Below, one piece after another: positions 1 to 8,621 of a stretch of DNA of 64,000 nt. Under the pieces are notes generated by a model. It made no database searches, had not been told where the DNA came from, and worked only from the letters and a program-made list of their open reading frames with translations. Source of the stretch: WHSW01 sp963769945 (GTDB lineage: Bacteria; Actinomycetota; Thermoleophilia; Solirubrobacterales; 70-9); NCBI GenBank assembly GCA_963769945.1, contig CAVYOA010000006.1, forward strand, positions 1 to 64,000, written 5' to 3'. The position numbers were made by a program, and so were the translations under genes. Position 1 is the stretch's first letter. Each line of letters opens with the position of its first letter.

Positions 1-1408
1 GAGCTTTCCGGAGACCTTTGCGACGCGGTCCTCGACTCCGAGGGATCGGCCTCCACCCTGCGCGACCTGGCGCGCTCCAACGCGCTCGTCAAGTCGCTCG
101 ACTCCAAGGACCACTCGTTCAAGTACCACTCGCTTCTCCGTGACATGCTCGTCGCCGAGCTTCGCCGCCTGCACCCACGGGAGGAGTTCGGAGCTGCGCG
201 GACGCGCCGCCGGTTGGTACGCGGCGCGAGGCGACTACGACAGCGCTGTGCCTCACGCGGTTGCGAGTGGGGATACCGAGGCCGCGGCCTCACTGATCTG
301 GTCTCAGGCGGGCACCTACACGAGCACCGGACGCGTCACGACGGTCAAGCGCTGGCTGGATCTGTTCAACGAGGCACAGATCGCGAACTCGCCCGTGCTC
401 TGTCTGGTCAGAGCCACCGCTGAACTGGGGTCGGGTAACGGCGCCGAGGTTGTCCACTGGACCGCTCGCGCCCGCGCGCACCTCGACGATAGCCCTCGCC
501 ACGACGCGGACGCAATCAGGGTTGCCGCCGGAGCGATCGAGGCCTGCGGAGCAGCACGGGACGGCGTCGTCTCGATGCGCGAGCACGCTGTGGAGGCGTT
601 CGCCCTGATGGCGGCGGAGGACCCGTGGCGGTCGAGCTGCCGCCTGATCGAAGGCGCTTCGCGACATCTAACGGGGGAACCGGCGCTCGCCCGCGTGGCG
701 CTCGAGGACGCGGCTCGTCGTGGCATCGTCGTGGCTCCCGGGATCAACACCGTCGCCCTTGCCCAGCTGGCCCTGCTGGCGCTCGACGAGGACGACCTGA
801 TCGAGGCCAGGCGACTCAGCAAGGAGTCGATCAAGCGGTTCCGCCTCAACGCGCTGGCCGACCAGCCGACTCAGGCCCTGGTGCCGGCCGTTGCCGGATT
901 CGTCGAGGCCCAGCGTGGGGATCCCGACCACCGCAGGCCGCGACATCAAACGTGCCGTCTCGCTGCTCTCGAGGTTGAACGACTTCAGCCCCTGGTACGG
1001 ACCGAGACGCGAATCGTGATCGCCAGGGCGCTGGTCCGGCTCGATGACGTCCCCGCCGCCCGCCGTCAGATCGCCGACGCCAGTCGCGAGTTGCGGCTGA
1101 CCCCCGACGCTCCCCTGCTGGCGCAATGGCTCGCCAAAGCACAGAAGGAGGCGGACGCCGCGACGATGAGCGGGAGGTCGCCGCTGACGAAGATGGAGCT
1201 CCGGGTCCTGCAATACCTGCCGGGCCATCTCAGCTTCCCGGAGATCGCCGAAGAGCTCTTCCTGTCCCTCAACACGGTGAAGACGCACGTACGTGCGATC
1301 TACCTGAAGCTGGACGTCTCGTCTCGAGCCGAAGCGGTTACTCGCGCTCGGGAGGCCGGGCTGCTCGGCGAGGGTGGCGATCCATCGCCACCCTCGCAGG
1401 AGCTCTAG
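1..1408 (+). CDS. LuxR/MalT-type transcriptional regulator, 3' part, frame-broken
   Basis: This is the C-terminal part of a large LuxR-family activator of the MalT type; the ATPase half would lie before the window. The visible part reads as helical TPR-like repeats followed by a LuxR helix-turn-helix at about bases 1180-1390 (LTKMELRVLQYL, FPEIAEELFLS, NTVKTHVRAIYLKL). The frame is broken: bases 1 to about 195 read in frame 1 (SLLRDMLVAELRR), then frame 2 takes over (RAAGWYAARGDYDSA), and about 945-1005 reads sensibly only in another frame (AVSLLSRLNDFSPWYG) before frame 2 resumes. Compensating indels of this kind point to sequence errors more than to decay. It ends 13 bases from the convergent ceramidase-like gene. 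The family call is firm; the target genes are unknown. Confidence 0.8.
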   Translation, partial: SFPETFATRSSTPRDRPPPCATWRAPTRSSSRSTPRTTRSSTTRFSVTCSSPSFAACTHGRSSELRGRAAGWYAARGDYDSAVPHAVASGDTEAAASLIWSQAGTYTSTGRVTTVKRWLDLFNEAQIANSPVLCLVRATAELGSGNGAEVVHWTARARAHLDDSPRHDADAIRVAAGAIEACGAARDGVVSMREHAVEAFALMAAEDPWRSSCRLIEGASRHLTGEPALARVALEDAARRGIVVAPGINTVALAQLALLALDEDDLIEARRLSKESIKRFRLNALADQPTQALVPAVAGFVEAQRGDPDHRRPRHQTCRLAALEVERLQPLVRTETRIVIARALVRLDDVPAARRQIADASRELRLTPDAPLLAQWLAKAQKEADAATMSGRSPLTKMELRVLQYLPGHLSFPEIAEELFLSLNTVKTHVRAIYLKLDVSSRAEAVTRAREAGLLGEGGDPSPPSQEL

Positions 1409-1421
1409 CCCTTCCGTTCGG

Positions 1422-3395
1422 CTACGGCTTCGGTGCCTTGCCGATTTGAACCGAATCCGTCGCCGTGTTTCCGGCGCCATCAACAACCGTGACCTCGGCC
1501 TGGCCGCTTTCCTTCTTGCCCGGGCAGTTGACGGTGAGCCCGCTGACCTCGGTGCCGTCCTGGCAGGTCCATCGAGCGGAGACGAGCGTGCCCTGCCCGC
1601 CCTTGCTGGTCACCGAGAGGCTGACCGGCTTCTTGGCCGAGTTGTGCCTCAGCTTGGCCTTGGCCACGAGCGGACGATCGATGATGATCGTCTCCGACCA
1701 CGAACGGGTCGCGGCGTTCGAGCCGGTCACCGTCGCGGTCACGTCGTAGGTGCCCGGTCCGGGGAACGTGTGATCGAAGCGCTCCTTGGACGCCGTGGTG
1801 TCGGTCGTGCCGTCGTCGAAGTCCCATGCGATGTCTCCGACGACGTTGACCGCGCCGTTCTGTGACTTAGCCGACGATCCGTAGAAGTTGATCGTCGGAT
1901 CCGATGACTCGACCTGATCGGGATAGAACTGCACTCCCGGCTTGTCCTCGACGGTGGCGTCGTGGGGCGCGAACACGGTCCCGGTGGGGGTGGTCGCAAA
2001 ACCGAGCGCCGCGGCGTTGGCCGTTGCGAGGTCGGCGTTGTCCTGGGCCAGGTCCGGCCCAACGTTGAACCGCTCGAAGTCACTCGAGCCGAACTGCTGG
2101 TCGGTGTAGTCGCCGCGCTGGTAGTAGTAGCCGAGCATGTCGCCGGCCATTCCCACGACGTTCGCGGAGCGGGCGTCGGTCACCGAATTGGCGATCGCCG
2201 CATTGACCTCGGGGAACGCCTCTCCCGGATTGGTCGAGTAGAGGAGGTCGCCGATGCGCACGGAGGGCACATACGTGCCGATGTTGCCATTGGACTGGTA
2301 CGGGGCCACATTGGATCGCGGGATCGTGCACAGCTTGACCTGGTCGATGCAAGCTCCGCCCAGTCGGTCCCCACAACGCGATTCCGTGCAGCAGATTCGC
2401 GTTGTCGGCCGGCGTGTCCATGTAGGACTCGGTGCCGGCCACCGTGTCGTCGGTCAGCGGGGTCGCCTGCGCCATCGCACGCTGGATCGCGTTGACGACG
2501 AACTCCCCCTGAGGAATGACCTCGGAGTACTCGTCCACGTCCCCGGGCGGCTCCTGCCGTCCCAGTGTTCCCGCGGCGATCACGCTCGTGCCGCCGTTGA
2601 GGCTCGTCGAGCGCCGCTCGTACGTAGCCGGGCCAATCGGCGGAGAACTGGACGTTGTCTGCCCCGTTGAACTGATCGGGGTGGTTGGGGACGTTCGCAT
2701 AGAGAGCGTTCGTCGCCCCGGTGTCGGGGTCGCGGGCCCACATGATCGGCAGCTGTCTCGTCGACCGAAAAGCCGTCGGGATGGTTGGTGCCCTGGCCGT
2801 TCTGCCAGACGAAGGACCGGACGTTGCCGTTGGCCGTCCAGACCTCCGAAGGCTTCATGTCGGCCGCGGCATCGTGGACGGCCTTGATCGCCGCATCCCT
2901 GAGCTTCTTCATGTAGGCCGGATCGGTCTTACCCCAGATCCCCGTCGTCGTGGGGGCGGAGTGGGTGTGGGTTGAGGAAACGATCACCGATCCGCGTTCG
3001 GCTGTGAGGCCGGCCGCCTCGAGCTCCGCCGCTGCGGCCTCGCGGACGTGAGTGGTGCCGTACGGCTCGAGGTTGCCCTGATAGGCGCTGAACCAGCCGG
3101 TCAGGTCAGCGACCACGAACGCGGACGCGTCGGTGCCGTTGGAGACCACGAAGGCCCGAACCTCGAGCGGATCGTGGACGTTGGTCGTCGGGCCGCCCTT
3201 GTAGCCGTAGCCGGAGATGTACTGGGGGGTATCCGGGTTGATGCTCACGGATGCCGCGCCGACGTCGAAGACGGCAGGCTCGGCAGGCTTGGCAGCGGCC
3301 GTGCCGGCGCAGGCGAGTAGCCCGGCACAGATGGCCGCAACAGTCATTATCAGTCGACCGAGCGGCCTCCGGCCGCCGGCGATTCCCTCGTTCAT
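1422..3395 (-). CDS. Secreted neutral-ceramidase-like enzyme with PKD domain, frame-broken
   Basis: Start ATG 3395 follows a GAGAGG-type Shine-Dalgarno. An N-terminal signal peptide (LIMTVAAICAGLLACAGTAAA) leads into a neutral/alkaline ceramidase-like fold: DVGAASVSINPD, ISGYGYKGG, and the metal-binding STHTHSAP segment. Ceramidases of this family hydrolyse the amide bond of ceramide outside the cell; whether this one does is inferred. A C-terminal PKD/Ig-like domain follows (AWDFDDGTT, HTFPGPGTYDVTATV), then a second beta-rich segment. The frame changes near 2745, 2620 and 2350, each time resuming sensible family sequence (ADNVQFSADWPGYVRAAL, then EVIPQGEFVVNAIQRAMAQ, then IGTYVPSVRIGDLLYS). 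The protein would be about 650 residues if repaired. Confidence 0.72.
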
Positions 3396-3497
3396 TGGTA
3401 TTCCCTCTCGTAGTTGTGGTGCGGACGGCGTCGTGCCGTCGATGTTCATTCAGGCTATGAGGGCGGCGACGGGCTCGCCTCGCCTCGATCGGGTGAG

Positions 3498-3580
3498 ATT
3501 TCGCGGGCGGGCATCGGGCACTGAAGCCGTTCTAGTGCCCAAATCGAGCCGACATCCGCACACATCCACGGCCATCTGAC
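3498..3580. repeat. Dispersed hairpin repeat, copy 1
   Basis: This is one of three related intergenic sequences (others at 6184-6228 and 7215-7295). It contains a perfect 7-bp inverted repeat GGGCACT...AGTGCCC with an 11-base loop, followed by CAAATC and then, as in the 7215 copy, CCGACATCCGCAC and CATCCAC. The 3498 and 7215 copies match over most of about 80 bases. No open reading frame is shared between copies, so the conserved part is the nucleotide structure. Confidence 0.6.
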
Positions 3581-3653
3581 GCGCCTGGATTCGCGGCGCC
3601 TCGGACAGGACTCCGCTTGACAGAGCCACAAACGCGCCGTCGTGGCCTGTCGT

Positions 3654-3705
<52 letters not shown>

Positions 3706-4195
3706 TCTCGGGGAAGCCCCGCTCCAGGGGTTTCTGGCTCCGGGGGGTGCAGCCGTGGAGGGCATCGCGAGGCGGTCGAATCGCGTGCCGGTGCCCATTA
3801 GTGCCCAGTAGAGCATCTCTGCCCAGAGCGGTAGGGATAGCTAGGAAAGGTCTGCGATCCGCGGACCCGGACCTCCGGGCATCGATTGGCGTTCTATGCG
3901 CCGATGTCGGTGCGCGCCTCCTCAAGTTGCGCGTGCTTGAAGCAGCGAGTCATGTTCCAGGTGACGAGCCGCACGAGTCAGTAGGCACGGAACTAGCCGC
4001 GAGCGGTTGGAGGGACGGCAGTCCCACAGGGAGATCGGGAAAGGCCCAGCAGGTCAGCGCTCTCGGAGCTGATCGAGGAGCGACGGGGGTGCGGGAGGAG
4101 CGCCGTGGCGGCTAGGCCCAAAGGGCGACTCTGGCGTGAGAGACTCGGCTCGCGCGGCCGGATCGCGGACCGCGGACGCGACCGAGGGAGGTCAG
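3706..4195. other. Intergenic region without a credible gene
   Basis: No reading frame here has a plausible start, coding bias and recognisable protein. GTGCCCATTAGTGCCCAGTAGAGCA at about 3790 partly resembles words near the second hairpin-repeat copy but lacks its inverted repeat. The last part carries the GGGAGG Shine-Dalgarno of the gene starting at 4196. Confidence 0.5.
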
Positions 4196-4648
4196 ATGGG
4201 AATTGAGGAGCACGGCGAGCCGGCCGAGGTCGAGGAGTTTCGCTCGACGGTCCTCGCGCGGCAGACCGAGGCCGAGGAGGCGTTCGTGACCAATGGGGAT
4301 CCCGGGCCCAGAATGGATCTCTGGTCGAAGAACGACCCGGTGACGCTCTTCGGCGCGATCGGCATGTCCCAGTCCGGGTGGGACAAGCTCAGCGAGACGT
4401 TTACATGGGTCGCGTCGCGGTTCTCCGACGTCAGCGACTTCCACTTCGACGTCGACGTCGTCGGGGTGGATGGAGACATGGCCTACACCCTGGGTTTCGA
4501 GCGCTTCAACGGATCGATCGCCGGGCGCCCCGTGGAGCCCGTGTTGGTTCGCGTGACGCACATCTACCGGCGCGAGGACGGCGCCTGGAAGATCGTCCAC
4601 CGCCACGCCGACAACCCGGGTCCCGACACCCGCATGGAGAGGCCATGA
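4196..4648 (+). CDS. SnoaL/NTF2-like protein
   Basis: A 150-residue protein with the cone-shaped alpha+beta pattern of the SnoaL/DUF4440 group: N-terminal helix with RQTEAEEAF, DPVTLFGA, helix WDKLSETFTWVASRFS, then the strand run FHFDVDVVGVDGDMAYTLGFERF and the final WKIVHRHADNPG. Such proteins bind small molecules or act as isomerases or cyclases. The substrate cannot be told from sequence. Start ATG 4196 has GGGAGGTCAG in front; a longer frame upstream lacks a ribosome site. It overlaps the next gene by ATGA, so it is translationally coupled to the cupin, suggesting a shared small-molecule task. Confidence 0.8.
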   Translation: MGIEEHGEPAEVEEFRSTVLARQTEAEEAFVTNGDPGPRMDLWSKNDPVTLFGAIGMSQSGWDKLSETFTWVASRFSDVSDFHFDVDVVGVDGDMAYTLGFERFNGSIAGRPVEPVLVRVTHIYRREDGAWKIVHRHADNPGPDTRMERP

Positions 4649-5142
4649 GCGGCGACGCCCGACCGATCCACGCGGCGCGGGGAGAGGGCGACTCGCTGCG
4701 TAATCCGGTTGCGACGGGGGGGCCGCTCGAGATCAAGGCTCGCGGCGAGGAGACCGGTGGGGCGCTGACGGCCTGCGAGAGCGTCACGATGCCCGGGGAG
4801 GGCCCGCCCTTTCACAAGCACGCGAACGAGGACGAGGTCATGTACTTCGTCGACGGAGCGTTTCGCCTACGGATCGAAGATGAGGTCATGGACATGGCGC
4901 CGGGCTCGTTCGCGTTCGTCCCGCGGGATACACCCCACAGCTGGCAGAACGTGAGCGAGGGTCAGGCCCACATGCTCTTCGTCTTCACCCCCGCATCGCC
5001 GGGGATGGAGCGATTCTTCGAGCGCTTCGCGGAGGTGGCCGGCGAGGGATCGGCTGTGCGGGAGGCCTTCGCGGCGCTCGCGGAGGACGCGGGCATGACG
5101 GTCCTCGGCCCGCCGCTGGCGCAGTCCCACCCTCGTCCCTGA
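4645..5142 (+). CDS. Cupin-domain protein
   Basis: A 165-residue single-domain cupin. Motif 1 is seen as PPFHKHANEDEVMYFVDGAF (two His and a Glu in the usual metal-ligand spacing) and motif 2 as PGSFAFVPRDTPHSWQN with the third His. Proteins of this kind are dioxygenase-like or sugar/flavonoid-binding; the C-terminal helical tail (ERFFERFAEVAGEG) is like the quercetin-dioxygenase-type small cupins. The start overlaps the preceding SnoaL-like gene by four bases. It is a probable metal-dependent enzyme of unknown substrate. Confidence 0.82.
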   Translation: MSGDARPIHAARGEGDSLRNPVATGGPLEIKARGEETGGALTACESVTMPGEGPPFHKHANEDEVMYFVDGAFRLRIEDEVMDMAPGSFAFVPRDTPHSWQNVSEGQAHMLFVFTPASPGMERFFERFAEVAGEGSAVREAFAALAEDAGMTVLGPPLAQSHPRP

Positions 5143-5501
5143 GCTTAGGTTTCCGTCCCCGTCGCCTGATTAGGCAGGCCTCACCGCCTACGGCGCGAGG
5201 CGGGTGATCTCGCTCTTGGTGTCCACAGCAGGACGAGGGTAGACCCACTCACCCGGACCTGGGGGGCCCTGTCAGTACCTGGATCAACAGGGACTCCCAG
5301 GCGCGCCGAATGCGGTACCGACACGGTTTCGGCTTCCCCTCTTCGCGCAGAGCAGAAGTGCAGCTTCGCATGGAAACGCGGCATCGCCGCGATGCTGCGC
5401 GAGCGGTGTCGCGGCCCTTGACAATCCGCCCGGCTTGGGGGAGGGTGGATGCGGGCGGTCGGGTCCGGCTGCAGTGGCGATGAAATAGGAGGGTCAGAGT
5501 G
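5143..5501. other. Intergenic region carrying a 22-bp repeat
   Basis: No credible gene. It contains the first copy of the 22-bp repeat (5290-5311) and ends with an AGGAGGG Shine-Dalgarno at about 5487-5493, in front of the secreted protein gene. Confidence 0.5.
5290..5311. repeat. 22-bp direct repeat, copy A
   Basis: GGGACTCCCAGGCGCGCCGA and the next two bases recur exactly at 6237-6258 in the same orientation. The two copies flank the secreted protein gene at 5502-6035; a CAAC shortly upstream is also shared. The core includes the palindrome GGCGCGCC. Confidence 0.7.
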
Positions 5502-6035
5502 ATGCGTTTTTCGGGCAAGCCATCGCCGGGGATGGTCGTTGCGATGATCGCGCTGTGCCTCGGGCTCGGCGGCTCGGCGATCGCAGCTGGCGACCTGACC
5601 AAGTCGCAGGTCAAGAAGATCGCCAAGAAGCAGGCGAAGACACAGATCAACAAGCTCGGGCCGGGGCTTACTGTCGCGAACGCCCAGCACGCCGTCAGCG
5701 CCGACACGGCGACCGTCGGCGGGCCGGTCGCATATGCATCAATCGCGGCTAATGGCTCAATCGATACCGGCGCCCCGTCGCGCGGGATCACGAACGCTAA
5801 CGTCAGCAACCCTCAGACGGGGTTCTACTGCTTCGATCTGGGGTTCGCACCGACTACGGCAGCGACGACGGGGGCGATCGAGGAGAACCTCGCCGACGAC
5901 GGGATCCTCTCCTACAGCCTCAATCCCGCCGACTACGTCGAGTGTCCTACCTCCGCCGAGGCAGAGGTCGGGAACGTCGATGCCAGCGACAACGTGCTTC
6001 AGAACGACGGCTTCAACATCCAGTTCGACGGCTAG
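5502..6035 (+). CDS. Secreted protein of a Thermoleophilia-type family
   Basis: A 177-residue exported protein. The signal segment SPGMVVAMIALCLGLGGSAIAAG is followed by a short basic helix (KSQVKKIAKKQAKTQINKL), a linker NAQHAVSADTA, and a beta-rich C-terminus with two Cys (TGFYCFDLGF and YVECPTSAE). This leader plus basic helix is a recurring architecture in Solirubrobacterales and relatives, where function is unknown. An AGGAGGG site precedes both GTG 5499 and ATG 5502; I use ATG. The gene stands alone between two copies of a 22-bp direct repeat. Confidence 0.72.
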   Translation: MRFSGKPSPGMVVAMIALCLGLGGSAIAAGDLTKSQVKKIAKKQAKTQINKLGPGLTVANAQHAVSADTATVGGPVAYASIAANGSIDTGAPSRGITNANVSNPQTGFYCFDLGFAPTTAATTGAIEENLADDGILSYSLNPADYVECPTSAEAEVGNVDASDNVLQNDGFNIQFDG

Positions 6036-6183
6036 CTCGCGCCTTCGAGCAAGGGGCTAGGAGCCCGCAAGCCGGCTCGCCTTTCGTAGTAGCTCAGGGA
6101 CTATCGCCTCGGACGAGGAGCGGCAGTCTGCGCGGGTTGTCAGCTCGTTCCGCTCCCGCGTGAAAGCGGCAGTAGAGCACTGG

Positions 6184-6228
6184 CGGGCCATTGGGCACCA
6201 AACCGGTTCTAGTGCCCAAATCGAACGG
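6184..6228. repeat. Dispersed hairpin repeat, copy 2 (short form)
   Basis: It shares GGGCAC...TTCTAGTGCCCAAATCGA with copy 1. The 6-bp stem GGGCAC/GTGCCC is retained around an ACCGGTTCT-containing loop. The downstream CCGACATCCGCAC part of copies 1 and 3 is missing; instead the 22-bp repeat begins a few bases later. Confidence 0.55.
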
Positions 6229-6236
6229 ACCAACCG

Positions 6237-6258
6237 GGGACTCCCAGGCGCGCCGAAT
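6237..6258. repeat. 22-bp direct repeat, copy B
   Basis: An exact second copy of the sequence at 5290-5311, same orientation, about 950 bases apart. It lies eight bases after the short hairpin repeat. Confidence 0.7.
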
Positions 6259-6573
6259 CGGTGCTTTCGTAGGTACCGAATGAGCGATCGCGAAGAATCA
6301 TGAGTGACAAGACGGTTTGTTCATCACCGGCGCCGGAGCGCCGGATGGGCACCGACATCGCAAGGGCTCCGCTGGACGCTGGCCATGCGGGGGTTGCCAC
6401 CGGACGCGATACGGACGCTTTCCCGGACCCCGCGATCCTCGAACGGCTCGTTGTCGCCTCACGCACCTGGCGAAGTGTTGCTTTACATGGAGAGTGATAC
6501 ATCCTTGACTCGCTCCCGCCGGGCTGAGAGGGTCGGGCTACCAAGGCAATGCCACGGAAAGGGGCTCTACGTG

Positions 6574-7167
6574 ATGAGCGACGACACCGAGACCGCGGTA
6601 CTCGCGGGAGGCTGCGCCTGGATCATGCAGCAACTGCTGCGCCACCCCAACGGGGTCATCGCCACCCGCGTGGGATGGAGCGGCGGCGAGGGCGACAACC
6701 CAACCGAGGAGAATCCTGGCGGCCACGCCGAGGTGGTCGAAGTCGTCTTCGACCCGGAGCGGATCTCCTACCGGGACCTACTCGAGTACTTCTTCCAGGT
6801 CCACCGACCGGATCTCGGCGAAGATCTCGTCGGCTCCATCTACCGCTCGGAGATCTTCTATACGAGCGAGGAGCAGCGCCAGGTGGCCGAGGAGACGATC
6901 CGCGACGTCGACGCCTCGGGCCATTGGCCCGGCAAGACCGTGACCAAGATCAGCGAGGCCGGTCGCTTCTGGGAGGACCCGGTCGAACATCAGGACTACT
7001 TCCTGCACTATCCGGACTATCCGGACGGCTCCAAGCTCCCCTTCCCGCGGGTGGGCGCCGAGGCTGCCATCCGCGAGCACGCGGCTCAAGGAAAGCCGAA
7101 AGACCTTGCTCGCGCAGATCGACGCCCACCGCGAACGTCGTCATCGCTCGCACACAACGACGCGTGA
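6574..7167 (+). CDS. msrA: Peptide-methionine (S)-S-oxide reductase, variant active-site motif
   Basis: A 197-residue MsrA-family protein repairing methionine-S-sulfoxide with thiol-derived electrons in the cytoplasm. Family landmarks: AGGCAWIMQQLL with the catalytic Cys at about residue 14, TRVGWSGG, GGHAEVVEVVFDP, LEYFFQVHRP, SIYRSEIFYTSEEQ and DPVEHQDYFLHYP. The usual GGCFW is GGCAW here; the Phe normally packs under the sulfoxide methyl, so the change is notable. ATG 6574 follows GAAAGGGG; the frame is open further upstream but without family sequence. No msrB is adjacent. The C-terminus after VGAEAAIREH is an extended basic tail. Confidence 0.85.
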   Translation: MSDDTETAVLAGGCAWIMQQLLRHPNGVIATRVGWSGGEGDNPTEENPGGHAEVVEVVFDPERISYRDLLEYFFQVHRPDLGEDLVGSIYRSEIFYTSEEQRQVAEETIRDVDASGHWPGKTVTKISEAGRFWEDPVEHQDYFLHYPDYPDGSKLPFPRVGAEAAIREHAAQGKPKDLARADRRPPRTSSSLAHNDA

Positions 7168-7214
7168 GCCGAGGGCTTCCAAGAGAGTGACGCTTCCCAA
7201 GTCAATACGACTAT

Positions 7215-7295
7215 TTTCGCGGGGCGAGCATGGGGCACTAACCCGTTCCAGTGCCCAAATCCACCGACATCCGCACGCATCCACTGCCACCTAAC
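7215..7295. repeat. Dispersed hairpin repeat, copy 3
   Basis: It matches copy 1 over its full length: TTTCGCGGG, then GGGCACT...AGTGCCCAAATC, CCGACATCCGCAC, CATCCAC. The two stem arms are preserved even though loop bases differ (GAAGCCGTTCT versus AACCCGTTCC). Its end overlaps the stop codon of the minus-strand gene at 7291-7824. Confidence 0.6.
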
Positions 7296-7824
7296 CGCTT
7301 GCAGCCCCGAGGATGGTCTGAACCGCGCGCTTGTAGTCGATTGTGGTCACCTGAGGGTCGTCGACAAGCGCGTCGAAGGCCGGCTGTTCGCCCACGCGGT
7401 TCGGAAGTGACGCAAGCAGCTTGTCGAACCAGGTGTTGTCGGTCAGGGGAATCTCGTCACCATTGATGACCGCGAGGATCCCGGCGGCATCCGGAGCGTC
7501 GTATGACTGATTGACGGCCGCACGGAACGCCTCGAAATCGAACGCCTGAGGCGAAGGTTCCGCAGACGGCGCCGGAACTCCCGCGAAACGCATGAAACGG
7601 GGCGGCGGCCCCGAGGCAGGCGGAAGCCGAGGACCGAAAGGCGTACGGCCCTGTTGCCGGTCATCCCAGTCGCGCCGACGCCGCTCCTCGTAGTCGTTGT
7701 AGCTGAAGAACCGAAACGTCTCAGTACTCCGGTCGCGGAAAACGCCGGGCATCTCTAGACCCTCTCCGACTGCATCCAATGTGGCGATCGGGCTGCCCAA
7801 CGAGACAGCCTGACGGCGTTGCAA
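7291..7824 (-). CDS. Hypothetical protein, acidic, Pro-rich linker
   Basis: I do not recognise this gene. The 177-residue frame has an Arg/Asp/Tyr-rich N-terminal part (FFSYNDYEERRRRDWDD), a Pro-rich linker (FGPRLPPASGPPPRF) and a helical C-terminal half (FEAFRAAVNQSYDAPDAAGI, WFDKLLASLP, YKRAVQTILGAA). Composition and codon bias look coding. An internal ATG at 7752 could be the true start, giving 153 residues. No signal peptide or membrane segment. Its stop lies inside the third dispersed repeat. The downstream neighbour on the other strand is msrA. Confidence 0.5.
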   Translation of the reverse strand: MQRRQAVSLGSPIATLDAVGEGLEMPGVFRDRSTETFRFFSYNDYEERRRRDWDDRQQGRTPFGPRLPPASGPPPRFMRFAGVPAPSAEPSPQAFDFEAFRAAVNQSYDAPDAAGILAVINGDEIPLTDNTWFDKLLASLPNRVGEQPAFDALVDDPQVTTIDYKRAVQTILGAASG

Positions 7825-7834
7825 GCTACAGCGC

Positions 7835-8371
7835 TCAGAGATCCTCGAGGAGCTTGCGCTTCGCGTCGGCGAACTCCTCGTCCGAGAGCGCGCCAGAGTC
7901 GTGCAGCCGGCTCAGCTTCTCGATTTGCCCGGCGACATCGTCCGCGGCGGGCTTCGTCTGCCCGCCCGCCGCTCCGGTTGCCTGCGCGATAACCGCGCCC
8001 AGGTCCATTGCACCGCCCTGGGCCGTGGCCCCTGCGCCGCCCTTCATCATCTCGGCCATCTGCTCGGCCTGCTGCATGGCCGACTCTTTATTGGTCTGGA
8101 TGTCGTCCCAGTGGATCTTGAGACGCGTCGGGTCGGCCAGATCCACGGTGACAGGCAGGGTCGTGCCGGGAGTCGGCCAGCGCTTGACCGAGGCCATCGC
8201 GGTGTGATCAACCGGGGTGGGCTCGAGGCCCTCGGCGCTGACCACGAGGCTCATCGAGCAGTTCGATGAGGTCGCGTCGTAGGGAGGCATGCTCGCCGAC
8301 ACGACCTGGGCAGTACCCCGCACCGGTTGGCTCATCCGCTTCGACTTCGCCCAATCTCCAAGCAGGCCCAT
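7835..8371 (-). CDS. SHOCT-domain protein
   Basis: A 178-residue cytoplasmic protein. The first two thirds is a beta-rich domain (GTAQVVSASMPP, CSMSLVVSAEGLEP, TLPVTVDLADPTRLKIHWDD) resembling other actinobacterial proteins that pair such a domain with a tail. A helical, Gln/Met-rich linker (AMQQAEQMAEMMKGG) follows, then the C-terminal SHOCT motif (IEKLSRLHDSGALSDEEFAD, ending AKRKLLEDL). SHOCT tails are thought to mediate oligomerisation. It lies ten bases upstream of the hypothetical gene at 7291-7824 on the same strand, so the two may be cotranscribed. Confidence 0.82.
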   Translation of the reverse strand: MGLLGDWAKSKRMSQPVRGTAQVVSASMPPYDATSSNCSMSLVVSAEGLEPTPVDHTAMASVKRWPTPGTTLPVTVDLADPTRLKIHWDDIQTNKESAMQQAEQMAEMMKGGAGATAQGGAMDLGAVIAQATGAAGGQTKPAADDVAGQIEKLSRLHDSGALSDEEFADAKRKLLEDL

Positions 8372-8414
8372 GGCGCGAGCCTATGCGCTTGTCGCATTTC
8401 GTGCAAGGCAGCTG

Positions 8415-8540
8415 CTAAAGCGGGCGTCCCACTTCCGGCGCGGGCCGCCGGAAGAAGGTGTGGCCGTGCGGGTAGCGCTGGAGGTAGGCCTGATCCTCGG
8501 CCTCGGCCTCCCAGAAGGGGCGGAAGTTCTGCTGAGACTA
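8415..8540 (-). pseudogene. msrA-like C-terminal remnant
   Basis: On the minus strand about 41 codons read FRPFWEAEAEDQAYLQRYPH then GHTFFRRPAP and a TAG at 8417-8415. The FWEAEAEDQAYLQRYP segment resembles the C-terminal EAExxHQxYLxxxP region of MsrA enzymes. A TAG lies directly upstream in frame and there is no start codon, so only a fragment remains. It is in the opposite orientation to the intact msrA at 6574-7167 and is not a copy of its C-terminus. Confidence 0.5.
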
Positions 8541-8621
8541 GGTTCGAACGAGCGTCGCGAGCACCGATTAGTTCATGCTCCCACTGCGGTCAGTATCGGC
8601 GACTCGGCGAAAGGAGCAGCG

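Larger units (their letters stand above)
6036..6573. other. Intergenic region with repeats; no convincing gene
   Basis: It holds the second hairpin-repeat copy (6184-6228) and, directly after it, the second 22-bp direct repeat (6237-6258). A 65-codon frame at 6300-6497 has no recognisable product. The segment 6505-6570 is rich in short complementary words but matches no riboswitch consensus I can recall. A GAAAGGGG site just before 6574 serves msrA. Confidence 0.45.

Noticed and set aside
5290..5311. GGCGCGCC in the 22-bp repeat as a cloning linker or vector contamination
   Set aside because: Both copies sit in ordinary high-GC genomic context with natural flanks and no vector sequence.
6505..6570. 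Possible riboswitch or structured leader before msrA (GGGCTGAGAGGGTCGGGCTACC)
   Set aside because: CTGAGA recalls the TPP element, but the rest of the TPP or SAM consensus is missing and no stable multi-stem fold could be drawn.
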